From Microbacterium hydrocarbonoxydans (GTDB lineage: Bacteria; Actinomycetota; Actinomycetes; Actinomycetales; Microbacteriaceae): DNA of 64,000 nucleotides. The notes under the pieces are model-generated. The model was given only the letters and a program-made list of their open reading frames with translations. It had not been told where the DNA came from and did not search any database. The DNA lies in the NCBI RefSeq assembly GCF_000956475.1, contig NZ_JYJB01000007.1:1-64000 (forward strand). The letters run 5' to 3'. Position numbers and translations under genes: made by a program. Shown here in pieces: positions 19,683 to 27,192 of the stretch (position 1 is its first letter; each line of letters opens with the position of its first letter).

Positions 19683-19723
19683 CACGCGGGCGGCGTGTCG
19701 ACGGTCGACATGCCGCCCGCGTG
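19683..19723 (+). terminator. Terminator of the mannan operon
   Basis: Two 20-base arms (19683-19702 and 19704-19723) pair with one G-T mismatch around a single central base, 42 bases after the GH26 stop. This is one of the strongest hairpins in the window and marks the end of the SBP-permease-hydrolase operon. Confidence 0.85.
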
Positions 19724-19786
19724 CAGTCTGGTCCGTGCTTTCCGGGACAATCGAGCGTTATCGTATTAGAGAACACGGGAAGGTGG

Positions 19787-20371
19787 ATGATGGGCATCTC
19801 CGATTCGCTGCGACGAGCGCGACGGCACTCGGGCGAGAGTCTGCGAAGCATCGCTGCCCGCGCCGGTGTCGGTGCGGGCAACCTCAGCGCGATCGAGAAC
19901 GGCCACCGCGACCCGACGACGTCGACAGTGGATCGGATCGCGTTCGCCGTCGGCATCGAGTTCATACCGGTCGCCACGCGCGGCCGGACCTCGGCAGCGC
20001 GGGCGGCGGATCAGATCGCGGGGGCGGAAGAGCGGGGCGAGCATCCATTGGCCTATCGGCGATTCATCCAGCTCGCCGACGACCTCGCCTCGGTCGATCC
20101 CGTGACCCGGGTTCTCCTCGCGGCCGAGGCGCCGACCGACTACGCATCTCGGTGGCTCGATGCCATCGCCGCAGTCGTCGAGTTGCGCCTGCGTGAGGTG
20201 TCCGCCCCCGTCCCTTCCTGGGCGCTCGAACGCGCAGGCGCCCCCGACTCGCGGTGGGAGCCCCAGCGGGGCGCCCGGCCTCTCCCGGTGTCGGCCGATC
20301 CTGCCGAGGTGCCGCCCGAGTTCCTCCGCCGCGGTGTGGTGATCGAGTGCGGCGAACTCGCGAGCGTGTGA
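19787..20371 (+). CDS. XRE-family helix-turn-helix protein, probable antitoxin
   Basis: This 194-residue protein has an N-terminal XRE/Cro helix-turn-helix (SLRSIAARAGVGAGNLSAIENG) and a C-terminal helical region ending PPEFLRRGVVIECGELASV. The same layout is found in antitoxins encoded just before nucleotidyltransferase-like toxins in actinobacteria. GGGAAGG precedes two adjacent ATG codons (19787 and 19790); the exact start is not decisive. The next gene begins 25 bases downstream. The helix-turn-helix domain is seen directly; the antitoxin role is inferred from the layout. Confidence 0.82.
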   Translation: MMGISDSLRRARRHSGESLRSIAARAGVGAGNLSAIENGHRDPTTSTVDRIAFAVGIEFIPVATRGRTSAARAADQIAGAEERGEHPLAYRRFIQLADDLASVDPVTRVLLAAEAPTDYASRWLDAIAAVVELRLREVSAPVPSWALERAGAPDSRWEPQRGARPLPVSADPAEVPPEFLRRGVVIECGELASV

Positions 20372-20396
20372 CGCGCTCGTCTTCCTAAGAGGGAAC

Positions 20397-20975
20397 ACGC
20401 CGAGCACTCTCACCCGCGCCGACATCATCGACGGCATCCGACAGATCATTGTGCGGCTTCGCGACGCAGGCGCCACGGCGACGATCCAGATCGTCGGCGG
20501 CGCTGCCATCGCCCTCACGCTCGATGGCGACAGGCCGGCGACCGTCGATGTGGACGGTTCGATCACGCCGGTGGAGGATGTCGAAGTCATTGCAGCTCGA
20601 CTCGCCCGCGAACGGGGGTGGCCAGCGGATTGGGTGAACGACAAGGCCAAGATCTTCCTTCCGGATGGCATGGGGCGCAGTCCGGAGTGGGTCACTCTTT
20701 ACGACGAGGACGGGATCGTCGTGCAGGCGGCATCTCCTTCGATGCTGCTGGCGATGAAGCGCCGCGCAGTCGAACGCCGCGGGCTCCGAGACATCGACGA
20801 CGTCGCCATCCTCCTGTCCGTCATCGGCATCGACGACGCCGATGCGGCCGAGGGCCTTCTGAACGAGTTCTTTCCCGGCGAAGATCTCTCGCCGAGGACG
20901 TATGAGCGGATTTGGAAGGTGCTGGCGGCCGGTCTTCCGTCTCGCATGCAGCCGCCGCCACCTGACTTCTCCTGA
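20397..20975 (+). CDS. Nucleotidyltransferase-fold protein, probable toxin (ACG start?)
   Basis: This about 192-residue protein looks like a DUF6036/AbiEii-type nucleotidyltransferase. IVGGAAIAL gives the GG of the active site, followed 15 residues later by the DVD metal pair in TVDVD. No ATG, GTG or TTG exists in frame between the preceding stop (20340) and a GTG at 20451, yet the reading frame upstream of that GTG reads as real protein (PSTLTRADIIDGIRQIIVRL). A ribosome-binding-like AAGAGGG lies just before ACG at 20397, so either ACG is used as a start or an ATG was lost. If only the GTG is used, the protein is 174 residues long and lacks its first helix. It forms a pair with the XRE gene. 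Confidence 0.72.
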   Translation, partial: TPSTLTRADIIDGIRQIIVRLRDAGATATIQIVGGAAIALTLDGDRPATVDVDGSITPVEDVEVIAARLARERGWPADWVNDKAKIFLPDGMGRSPEWVTLYDEDGIVVQAASPSMLLAMKRRAVERRGLRDIDDVAILLSVIGIDDADAAEGLLNEFFPGEDLSPRTYERIWKVLAAGLPSRMQPPPPDFS

Positions 20976-21003
20976 GAGGCTTCCCGCAAACGTGCTACTC
21001 TCC

Positions 21004-21031
21004 TGAACGGTGTTCAGATGAACACTGTTCA
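21004..21031. promoter_or_regulatory. Two tandem BioQ-like biotin operators
   Basis: TGAACGGTGTTCA (21004-21016) and TGAACACTGTTCA (21019-21031) are two perfect 5-3-5 palindromes of the form TGAAC-N3-GTTCA, with centres 15 bases apart. Together they form a larger near-palindrome. They end against the AGGAGG ribosome-binding site of bioY. The pattern matches, as far as I recall, the operator of the actinobacterial TetR-family biotin repressor BioQ (TGAAC-N3-GTTAC type). No bioQ gene is in this window. Confidence 0.8.
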
Positions 21032-21042
21032 GGAGGCAGAGA

Positions 21043-21651
21043 ATGACGACGACCGCACACCCCACGAGCCCGTACCTCGCCGATATGGGCCGGCGTTCGC
21101 TCGCCCGAGACGCCGTGCTCGTGGTGGCGGCCACCGCACTCATAGCAGTCTCGGCGCAGCTGGTCATCCCGCTGCCGTTCACTCCGGTGCCGATCACCCT
21201 CGCCACGCTGACGGTCATGGCGAGCGGTGCCGCGCTTGGTCCGCTGCGCGGCACGCTCAGCGCTGGCCTCTACCTGCTGATCGGCGCGCTGGGCGCCCCG
21301 GTCTTCTCGCACGGGCAGTCGGGCGTGCTGCTGCCGACCTTCGGATACATCGTCGGCTACGTGATCGCGGCCTTGGTCGTCGGGCAGCTCGCCCGGCGTC
21401 AGGCCGACCGACGCGTCGGCCCGGCGGTCGGTCTCGCGGTGCTCGGCACCCTCGCGCTCTATGTCTGCGGAGTGCCGTGGCTCGCGTTGTCGCTGCACAT
21501 CCCCATCGGCGACGCCATCGTCCTCGGCGTGCTGCCCTTTCTCATCGGCGACGCCCTGAAGATCGTCGTGCTCAGCATCCTGCTGCCGTCGTGGTGGCGA
21601 CTCACGGACGCGACGCGCACGCGCATGCGGAACGAGAGCGACGCCGCGTGA
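21043..21651 (+). CDS. bioY: Biotin transporter substrate-binding membrane subunit
   Basis: BioY is the S component that binds biotin in ECF-type or stand-alone uptake. This 202-residue protein has about six hydrophobic helices and the BioY block [17 protein letters not shown] followed by [15 protein letters not shown] lies seven bases before the ATG. The gene overlaps bioB (GTGA) and is preceded by two BioQ-like boxes, so uptake and the last synthesis step are controlled together. No bioM or bioN gene is adjacent. Confidence 0.95.
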   Translation: MTTTAHPTSPYLADMGRRSLARDAVLVVAATALIAVSAQLVIPLPFTPVPITLATLTVMASGAALGPLRGTLSAGLYLLIGALGAPVFSHGQSGVLLPTFGYIVGYVIAALVVGQLARRQADRRVGPAVGLAVLGTLALYVCGVPWLALSLHIPIGDAIVLGVLPFLIGDALKIVVLSILLPSWWRLTDATRTRMRNESDAA

Positions 21652-22718
21652 CCGATTTCGCGGCCCTTGCGGATCGGGTTCTCGAGGGCGAGAGGCTCAC
21701 CGAGCGCGATGCGCGCAGCATCCTCTGCACGCCCGATCACGAGTTGCTCGACCTGGTCATGGCGGCGGGGCGGATCAGGCGAGCGCACTTCGGCAACCGG
21801 GTGAAGCTCAACTATCTCGTCAACCTCAAGTCGGGCCTCTGTCCCGAGAACTGCCACTACTGCTCGCAGGCGCTCGGGTCAGCCGCGCAGATTCTCAAGT
21901 ATTCGTGGCTTGCGCCCGACGAGGCCGTGCGGCAGGCCGAGGCGGGGATCGGCGGGGGCGCTGCCCGGGTCTGCCTGGTCGCCAGCGGCCGGGGCCCGAT
22001 GGACCGCGACATCGATCGGGTCTCCGACATCGCGGTCGCATTGAAGGACCGCCATCCAGCGGTCGAGGTGTGCGCCTGCCTCGGTCTGCTCACGGACGGG
22101 CAGGCCGAGAGGCTGCGCGGAGCGGGCGTCGACGCCTACAACCACAACATCAACACGGCGGAGTCGTTCCACGAGCAGATCGTGCAGACGCACACGTACG
22201 CCGACCGCGTGACCACGATCGGCAGGGCGAAGGATGCCGGCCTCTCGCCGTGCAGCGGACTCATCGTCGGCATGGGCGAGAGCCCGGAGCAGATCGTCGA
22301 GGCGGTGTTCGCGCTGCGGGCGCTCGAGTCCGACTCGATCCCGATCAACTTCCTGGTCCCGTTCGACGGCACGCCGATGCAGGGCCGGTGGCACCTCACG
22401 CCCGCGCAGTGCCTGCGCATCGTCGCCCTCGTGCGATTCGCGTGCCCGGCATCCGAAGTCCGCCTCGCCGGCGGAAGAGAGGTGCACCTGCGCAGCCTGC
22501 AGGGTCTCGCCCTGCACATCGCGAACTCGATCTTCCTGGGCGACTATCTCACCGCTCAGGGTCAGGCGGCCCTAGACGACCTGGCGATGATCCGCGACAA
22601 CGGGTTCGTCCCGGAGGGCGCCGATCGCGAACTCGCCACGGCGGGAGCCCCGGCGCGAGCGACGGCACCCGCGGCCCGGCTGCGGGGAGCCGGAACCGCG
22701 GTGCCGCCGAACGCCTGA
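21648..22718 (+). CDS. bioB: Biotin synthase (radical SAM)
   Basis: This enzyme inserts sulfur into dethiobiotin to make biotin. The 356-residue protein has the radical SAM cluster motif CPENCHYC (Cys65, Cys69, Cys72), an SAM-binding region and the C-terminal BioB residues around [15 protein letters not shown] start overlaps the bioY stop codon. No other bio gene is nearby, so the cell may scavenge biotin or dethiobiotin, or make dethiobiotin from genes elsewhere. Its stop abuts the stop of the convergent GH36 gene with no gap. Confidence 0.96.
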   Translation: MTDFAALADRVLEGERLTERDARSILCTPDHELLDLVMAAGRIRRAHFGNRVKLNYLVNLKSGLCPENCHYCSQALGSAAQILKYSWLAPDEAVRQAEAGIGGGAARVCLVASGRGPMDRDIDRVSDIAVALKDRHPAVEVCACLGLLTDGQAERLRGAGVDAYNHNINTAESFHEQIVQTHTYADRVTTIGRAKDAGLSPCSGLIVGMGESPEQIVEAVFALRALESDSIPINFLVPFDGTPMQGRWHLTPAQCLRIVALVRFACPASEVRLAGGREVHLRSLQGLALHIANSIFLGDYLTAQGQAALDDLAMIRDNGFVPEGADRELATAGAPARATAPAARLRGAGTAVPPNA

Positions 22719-24857
22719 TCAGACCGCGGTCAGGTGCACCAGGATCGCCTGCCCCGGCCACAGGGTCGGCATCTGCAGTCCGACCTCGGCGAGCAGGCGC
22801 CCGGAGATCTCGACGGTGCGAGCATCCAGCCACCCGGGCGTGATCCAGCCCCACTCCGCCTTGCCGACCTCGTCGAGCACCTCGACGCGATAGCGGCGTT
22901 CCGGGTCGAGTCCTTCGAGCCGCACGCGCTCGGCGAGCGCCTCACGCGGAGCCGCGACGGTCGAGAAGGTCCACACCGCCTCGGCCCGATCGGCCGATAC
23001 CACCCCGCGCGCACGCAGCGCCGGGTCGAACAGGTCGGCGTGCACCACAGAGCCGGTGTGCAGCACGGGGCGCAGGCGCTTGTATGCGCGGGCGAACGCC
23101 TGCACCTGCTCGAGCTCGTCTTCGCTGCACCCCAGCAGGTTCCATTCGAACCCGGCCGATCCCTGCAGCGACGTGATGATCCGGTACGACAGGTCGATCG
23201 TGCGTCCGGAGGAGTGCGCCGGCGAGGGCCCGACGTGCGCACCGATCAGTTCGGGCGGCAGGAGCAGCTCGGTCCAGCGCTGGATGTCGTGCCGCTCGAT
23301 CGCATCGTTCGAGTCCGACGCCCAGACGCGGTCGGTGTAGGCGAGCACGCCCAGGTCGGAGCGTGCTCCTCCCGACGAGCACGACTCGATCTCGATACCC
23401 GGGTGGTCGTGCTTGATGCGGGCCATCAGCCGGTAGGCGGCCTCGGTCTGCAGGTGGGTCGCGGGGCGGCCCTCGTGCACGGCCTCGACCAGATCGCGGT
23501 TGTGGTCCCACTTGATGAAGTCGATCTTCAGGGCCGTCACGAGCGCGCTCATCTGCGAGCGCACGTGCTCGAACGCGTCGGGGTTGGCGAGATCGAGCAC
23601 GTACTGTGTGCGCCAGGACAGGCCGGCAGGGCTCGGGACGGATGCCGGGTTGCCGAGGATCCAGTCCGGATGCTGCCGCGCGAGGTCCGAGTCGAGGTTG
23701 ATCATCTCGGGCTCGAACCACAGCCCGAACTCCATGCCGAGCTCGTGCACGAGCTCGGCGAGCGGCTCGAGCCCATCAGGCCAGGACTCGTGGTCGACGA
23801 CCCAGTCGCCGAGACCCGCTGTGTCGTTGTGGCGGGCGGGGAACCAGCCGTCGTCGAGCACGAAGCGCTCGACTCCCACCTCCGCCGCCCGGCGCGCGAG
23901 ACGGGCGAGCTTGGCAGGGGAGTGGTCGAAGTACACGGCCTCCCACGTGTTCAGCACAAGCGGGCGCTCGGTCGACGGGTGGGCCGGCCGCGCGCGCATC
24001 CAGGTGTGGAATCGCGCCGAGACGCCGTCGAGGCCGGCATCCGACCACGCGAAGTACGCCGTGGGGGTGCGGTAGGTCTCACCGCGCTGCAGGCGCATCT
24101 CCGCGGGGCGCAGCAGCTCGCCCGCGCCCAGCATCGTGGCGTGCTCGGTCATCCGGTCGACCCGGTGCTCGAGGTCGGCGCTCCAGCCCAGGTGCACCGC
24201 CCAGATCTCACCGCTGCGATTGCGCGGCGCCTCGACGCTCGCGAGCGTCGCCCAGGGTGCGTCGTGTCCTCCACGGCCTCGGCGCGAACCGCGGAGGGTG
24301 GGGCCGGGAGGCATGTCGTACGTGGTGGGCTGCTTCTCGCCCGTCCAGCGACCGCCGAACGTCGTGAGCGTCGCCGCGCGCTTCGGCACGGGCAGGATGG
24401 CATCCAGTCTCGACACCTCGACCACGCCGTCTCCATCGTTGCGCAGCCCGTGCGAGACCAGCACGAGACCGCCGGCGCCGATCTCGATGCGCGAGCGCAG
24501 CGACAGTGCGGATGCTGCGTCGTTCGCATCGACCTCGAGCGCCGCGTCGTCCTGCCGGACGTCGACGGCGCTCCACCGCGGGAAGACCGGCAGCCCGTCG
24601 CGCGTGACGAGCAGGCCGGGCGTGCCCGCCCATCCGTCGCTCTCCTGCGGGACCAGCGGCACCTGCCAGGCCGCGTCGAGCGTGCCGGGCTCGCTCTGGC
24701 GCGACGTGATCAGCGTCAGCTCAGCGGCCGACGGCAGCCCCGGACCGAGGTCGGCGCCCCAGTGCAGCACCGCAGGAAGACCGGTGCGGGTGTCGGTGTC
24801 GATGATCAGGCCGACGCCGTCTCGGCGCAGCATCCGGATGGTCGTGTCGTGGGTCAT
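22719..24857 (-). CDS. Alpha-galactosidase, glycoside hydrolase family 36
   Basis: This 712-residue cytoplasmic enzyme would remove alpha-1,6-galactose from galactomannan or raffinose-type oligosaccharides. It has the GH36 motifs: LDDGWFPARHNDTAGLGDW, the nucleophile Asp451 in DFIKWDHNRD, CSSGGARSDLG and the acid/base Asp515 in WASDSNDAIERHD. The ATG at 24857 is chosen because AGGAG lies six bases upstream. It is the last gene of an operon with manA and a sugar kinase, and complements the beta-mannan enzymes 3 kb away. A second GH36 lies at 53.4-55.5 kb. Confidence 0.95.
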   Translation of the reverse strand: MTHDTTIRMLRRDGVGLIIDTDTRTGLPAVLHWGADLGPGLPSAAELTLITSRQSEPGTLDAAWQVPLVPQESDGWAGTPGLLVTRDGLPVFPRWSAVDVRQDDAALEVDANDAASALSLRSRIEIGAGGLVLVSHGLRNDGDGVVEVSRLDAILPVPKRAATLTTFGGRWTGEKQPTTYDMPPGPTLRGSRRGRGGHDAPWATLASVEAPRNRSGEIWAVHLGWSADLEHRVDRMTEHATMLGAGELLRPAEMRLQRGETYRTPTAYFAWSDAGLDGVSARFHTWMRARPAHPSTERPLVLNTWEAVYFDHSPAKLARLARRAAEVGVERFVLDDGWFPARHNDTAGLGDWVVDHESWPDGLEPLAELVHELGMEFGLWFEPEMINLDSDLARQHPDWILGNPASVPSPAGLSWRTQYVLDLANPDAFEHVRSQMSALVTALKIDFIKWDHNRDLVEAVHEGRPATHLQTEAAYRLMARIKHDHPGIEIESCSSGGARSDLGVLAYTDRVWASDSNDAIERHDIQRWTELLLPPELIGAHVGPSPAHSSGRTIDLSYRIITSLQGSAGFEWNLLGCSEDELEQVQAFARAYKRLRPVLHTGSVVHADLFDPALRARGVVSADRAEAVWTFSTVAAPREALAERVRLEGLDPERRYRVEVLDEVGKAEWGWITPGWLDARTVEISGRLLAEVGLQMPTLWPGQAILVHLTAV

Positions 24858-24882
24858 GATGCTCCTGTGTCCGTCGGCGGGC

Positions 24883-26034
24883 TCAGGCCCCGGCGGCGAC
24901 GAAGAGCCGCCCCTCGCCCTCGACGCGCACGTTCGCCGCGCGGGCGATGAGAGCAGCGCGCCCGCGCGGCATGTCGATGCTGTCGGCATCCGACGACAGC
25001 GTGAACCCGCCCTCGGTGCACAGTGCGATGGCGGCGCCGGTCAGGTCGATCTCGCCGCCGGTGGTGCACTCGTAGAGCACGAAGCCGGGTTCGTCATCGG
25101 CACCCCCTGGACGGAAGACGCGGATGCCGTCGCCCGCAGGCACGGGCACGAGGTGCGGATCGCCGCCCTCGCGCGCATCGAGCACGCGCCCGAGCTCTGC
25201 CGTGTCGATGTGCTTGGGCGTGAGCCCGCCGCGGAGCACGTTGTCGCTCGGTCCCATCAGTTCGACCCCCGAACCGCGGAGATAGGCGTGGATGTTGCCG
25301 GCAGGCAGCCACAGCGCCTCGCCCGCACGCAGCGTGAGGTGCTGCAGCATGAGCGCGCCGAGGATGCCGGGGTCGCCGGGGTGGGCCTGTGCGATCGGCC
25401 GCAGCACAGCGAAGCGGTCGTCGGCCGCGCCGGCCTCGGTCGCGGCGGCGACCAGCGGAGCGATCCGCTCGTCACCCGACAGCAGCCACAGGAAGGCGTG
25501 ACGGATGCCGTCGGCATCCGCCAGCAGGCTGCTCCAGGTCTGCAGGGCCGATGCGTGCTCCTCGCCCACCACCACCGCGAGCGCGTCGAGGTCGGCCTGC
25601 ACCTCGGCGATGGGGCGGAAGCCGCAGAGCGCTTCGAATCCGTCGTTCAGCGCCACGATCATCTCGGGCTTCGAGTTCGGGTCGCGGTAGTTGCGGTTCG
25701 GGGCGTCGACGGGGATGCCGAGCTCGTTCTCGCGCGCGAAGCCCTCCTGCGCCTGTGCCGTGCTCGGGTGCGCCTGCAGCGAGAGCGGCTCGGCCGCGCA
25801 GAGGATCTTCAGCAGGAACGGCAGGCGGATGCCGGTCGCCCGCTCCCACTGGTCGAGCGTCTGCCACGGCGCGTCGCCGAGGATGCGACTCGGTGCGGCG
25901 GGATGGGCGCCCAGCCACAGTTCGGCCTCACGCAGGCCGGTCTCGGCGGTGCCGCGCACGTGGGCTACTCCGTCGATCTCGCCCCAGGCGTAGTCGCGCG
26001 GCGTGTTGTCGATCTCCCAGAAGACGGCGGTCAT
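24883..26034 (-). CDS. manA: Mannose-6-phosphate isomerase, class I
   Basis: ManA converts mannose 6-phosphate to fructose 6-phosphate and uses zinc. The 383-residue protein has the metal-site segments LSLQAHPS and NSKPEM and the GNIHAYLRGSGVELMGPSDNVLRGGLT block in two parts typical of type I isomerases. Its ATG overlaps the stop of the kinase gene upstream, so both are made together. In this operon it would complete the route from mannan-derived mannose to glycolysis. Confidence 0.95.
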   Translation of the reverse strand: MTAVFWEIDNTPRDYAWGEIDGVAHVRGTAETGLREAELWLGAHPAAPSRILGDAPWQTLDQWERATGIRLPFLLKILCAAEPLSLQAHPSTAQAQEGFARENELGIPVDAPNRNYRDPNSKPEMIVALNDGFEALCGFRPIAEVQADLDALAVVVGEEHASALQTWSSLLADADGIRHAFLWLLSGDERIAPLVAAATEAGAADDRFAVLRPIAQAHPGDPGILGALMLQHLTLRAGEALWLPAGNIHAYLRGSGVELMGPSDNVLRGGLTPKHIDTAELGRVLDAREGGDPHLVPVPAGDGIRVFRPGGADDEPGFVLYECTTGGEIDLTGAAIALCTEGGFTLSSDADSIDMPRGRAALIARAANVRVEGEGRLFVAAGA

Positions 26035-26975
26035 GCCGTCACCTCCTTCTCGGCGCGGACGAGCTCGGCGAGCCGCCCTCTCAGTGGATGGTCGGCGGCG
26101 AGCTCGACGAGCGCGTCGACTCCGTCGAGTCCGGTGCCGACCGGGGGGATGAAGCGCACCGCGGTACGCGCAGCACGCACCGACGTCTCGAAGGCGCTGC
26201 GGATGAGGTCGGAACGCAGGACCCCGCCGATCGCGCCGACGGGGGCGTCGGCTGCGGCCGAGGTCGTCTGCAGGGCGGAAGTCACCGACAGCGCGAGCTC
26301 GGCGGCGGCCGCCTCGCAGATGCGCCGGGCCACAGGGTCGCCGTCGGCTGCGAGAGCAGAGGTGGGAGCTGCGAACGAAGCCACCAGCCGCACACGGTCG
26401 GGGTCGGCCTGAAGAGAGGTGTACGCCCCCTCGAGGTCGGGCCAGCGCTCGCGGACCAGCGGGGTGAGCGCGGTCTGCTCGCCGCGTCCGTCGTAGGCGC
26501 GCATCACGGCATCCAGCGCCTCGCGGCCGATCCAGTAGCCGCTCCCCGCGTCGCCCATGATGTTGCCCCAGCCGTCGACGCGCACGGCCGAGCGAGGTCC
26601 CACTCCGAGGGTGACGACGCCGGTGCCGACGGCGACCACGGCCCCCTGCTGATCGCCCAGCACGCCGAGGAACGACGTGATCGAGTCGTGCGCGACGATC
26701 ACACGGCGCACCTCTGCGAGCGCAGGACGGTCGAGAAGCGCATCGGCCTCGGCGCGGACGTCGGTGACGCCCGTGACGCCGATCGCGAGGGTGGACGGAA
26801 CGGCGCCGGCCACGTGCGAGACCCGCTCGGCGATGTCGGCGAGCTGCGGCGCGAGCGGACGGTCGGTCAGCACGCCGGGCAGCAGGTCGTCGCGACTCGA
26901 GCCGTCGGCCCAATGCAGTCGCACCTTGGTGCCGGTCTGTCCGGCATCCATCGAGAGGAGGGCGAGGGTGCTCAT
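26031..26975 (-). CDS. BadF/BadG-type sugar kinase, likely mannose kinase by context
   Basis: This 314-residue protein belongs to the BadF/BadG/BcrA/BcrD ATPase family, whose best known sugar member is N-acetylglucosamine kinase. It has the ASKHA phosphate-1 loop MDAGQTGTK (residues 9-17), a second phosphate loop VGTGVVTLGVG and DAGSGYWIG. Its gene is coupled to manA through an ATGA overlap and followed by an alpha-galactosidase, so mannose is the most sensible substrate, although the family name would suggest N-acetylglucosamine. The ribosome-binding site is weak (GAAAG). This is the first gene of a three-gene operon. Confidence 0.85.
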   Translation of the reverse strand: MSTLALLSMDAGQTGTKVRLHWADGSSRDDLLPGVLTDRPLAPQLADIAERVSHVAGAVPSTLAIGVTGVTDVRAEADALLDRPALAEVRRVIVAHDSITSFLGVLGDQQGAVVAVGTGVVTLGVGPRSAVRVDGWGNIMGDAGSGYWIGREALDAVMRAYDGRGEQTALTPLVRERWPDLEGAYTSLQADPDRVRLVASFAAPTSALAADGDPVARRICEAAAAELALSVTSALQTTSAAADAPVGAIGGVLRSDLIRSAFETSVRAARTAVRFIPPVGTGLDGVDALVELAADHPLRGRLAELVRAEKEVTA

Positions 26976-27146
26976 CGGTGTTCTTTCGTCTGCGGAGCCC
27001 GCCAGGTGCGGTCGAGCGTATGACAGCGTAGGACATTCATGCACCCTGACAAAGCCGGGAACTGTCGTTCTGTCCGCTCCTGTCTCGACCGCAGATCGTT
27101 GATGTTGCGGGGAAAAGCGGCCCGTCTCCTCCTGCATGTCCGATGG

Positions 27147-27165
27147 AATGTCTGTCGTCGACATT
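27147..27165. promoter_or_regulatory. Putative LacI-type operator upstream of the kinase-manA-GH36 operon
   Basis: AATGTCTGTCGTCGACATT has exact six-base inverted arms and resembles the palindrome upstream of the mannan transporter (ATGTCT...AGACAT at 9752). A further GACATT half site lies at 27032, nearer the kinase start. The 217-base gap (26976-27192) holds nothing else that I recognise. A shared regulator for both sugar operons is plausible. Confidence 0.45.
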
Positions 27166-27192
27166 CAGTCTTCGCAGGGGCTCCGTGGCCGC

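Noticed and set aside
20451-20975. GTG at 20451 as the only start of the nucleotidyltransferase gene
   Set aside because: The frame upstream codes for a plausible helix and has a ribosome-binding-like site, so this GTG would cut off part of the domain; it stays possible as a fallback.
22734-24950. Long open frame on the plus strand opposite the GH36 gene
   Set aside because: Shadow of GH36 codon use in high-GC DNA; no start site or recognisable domain.
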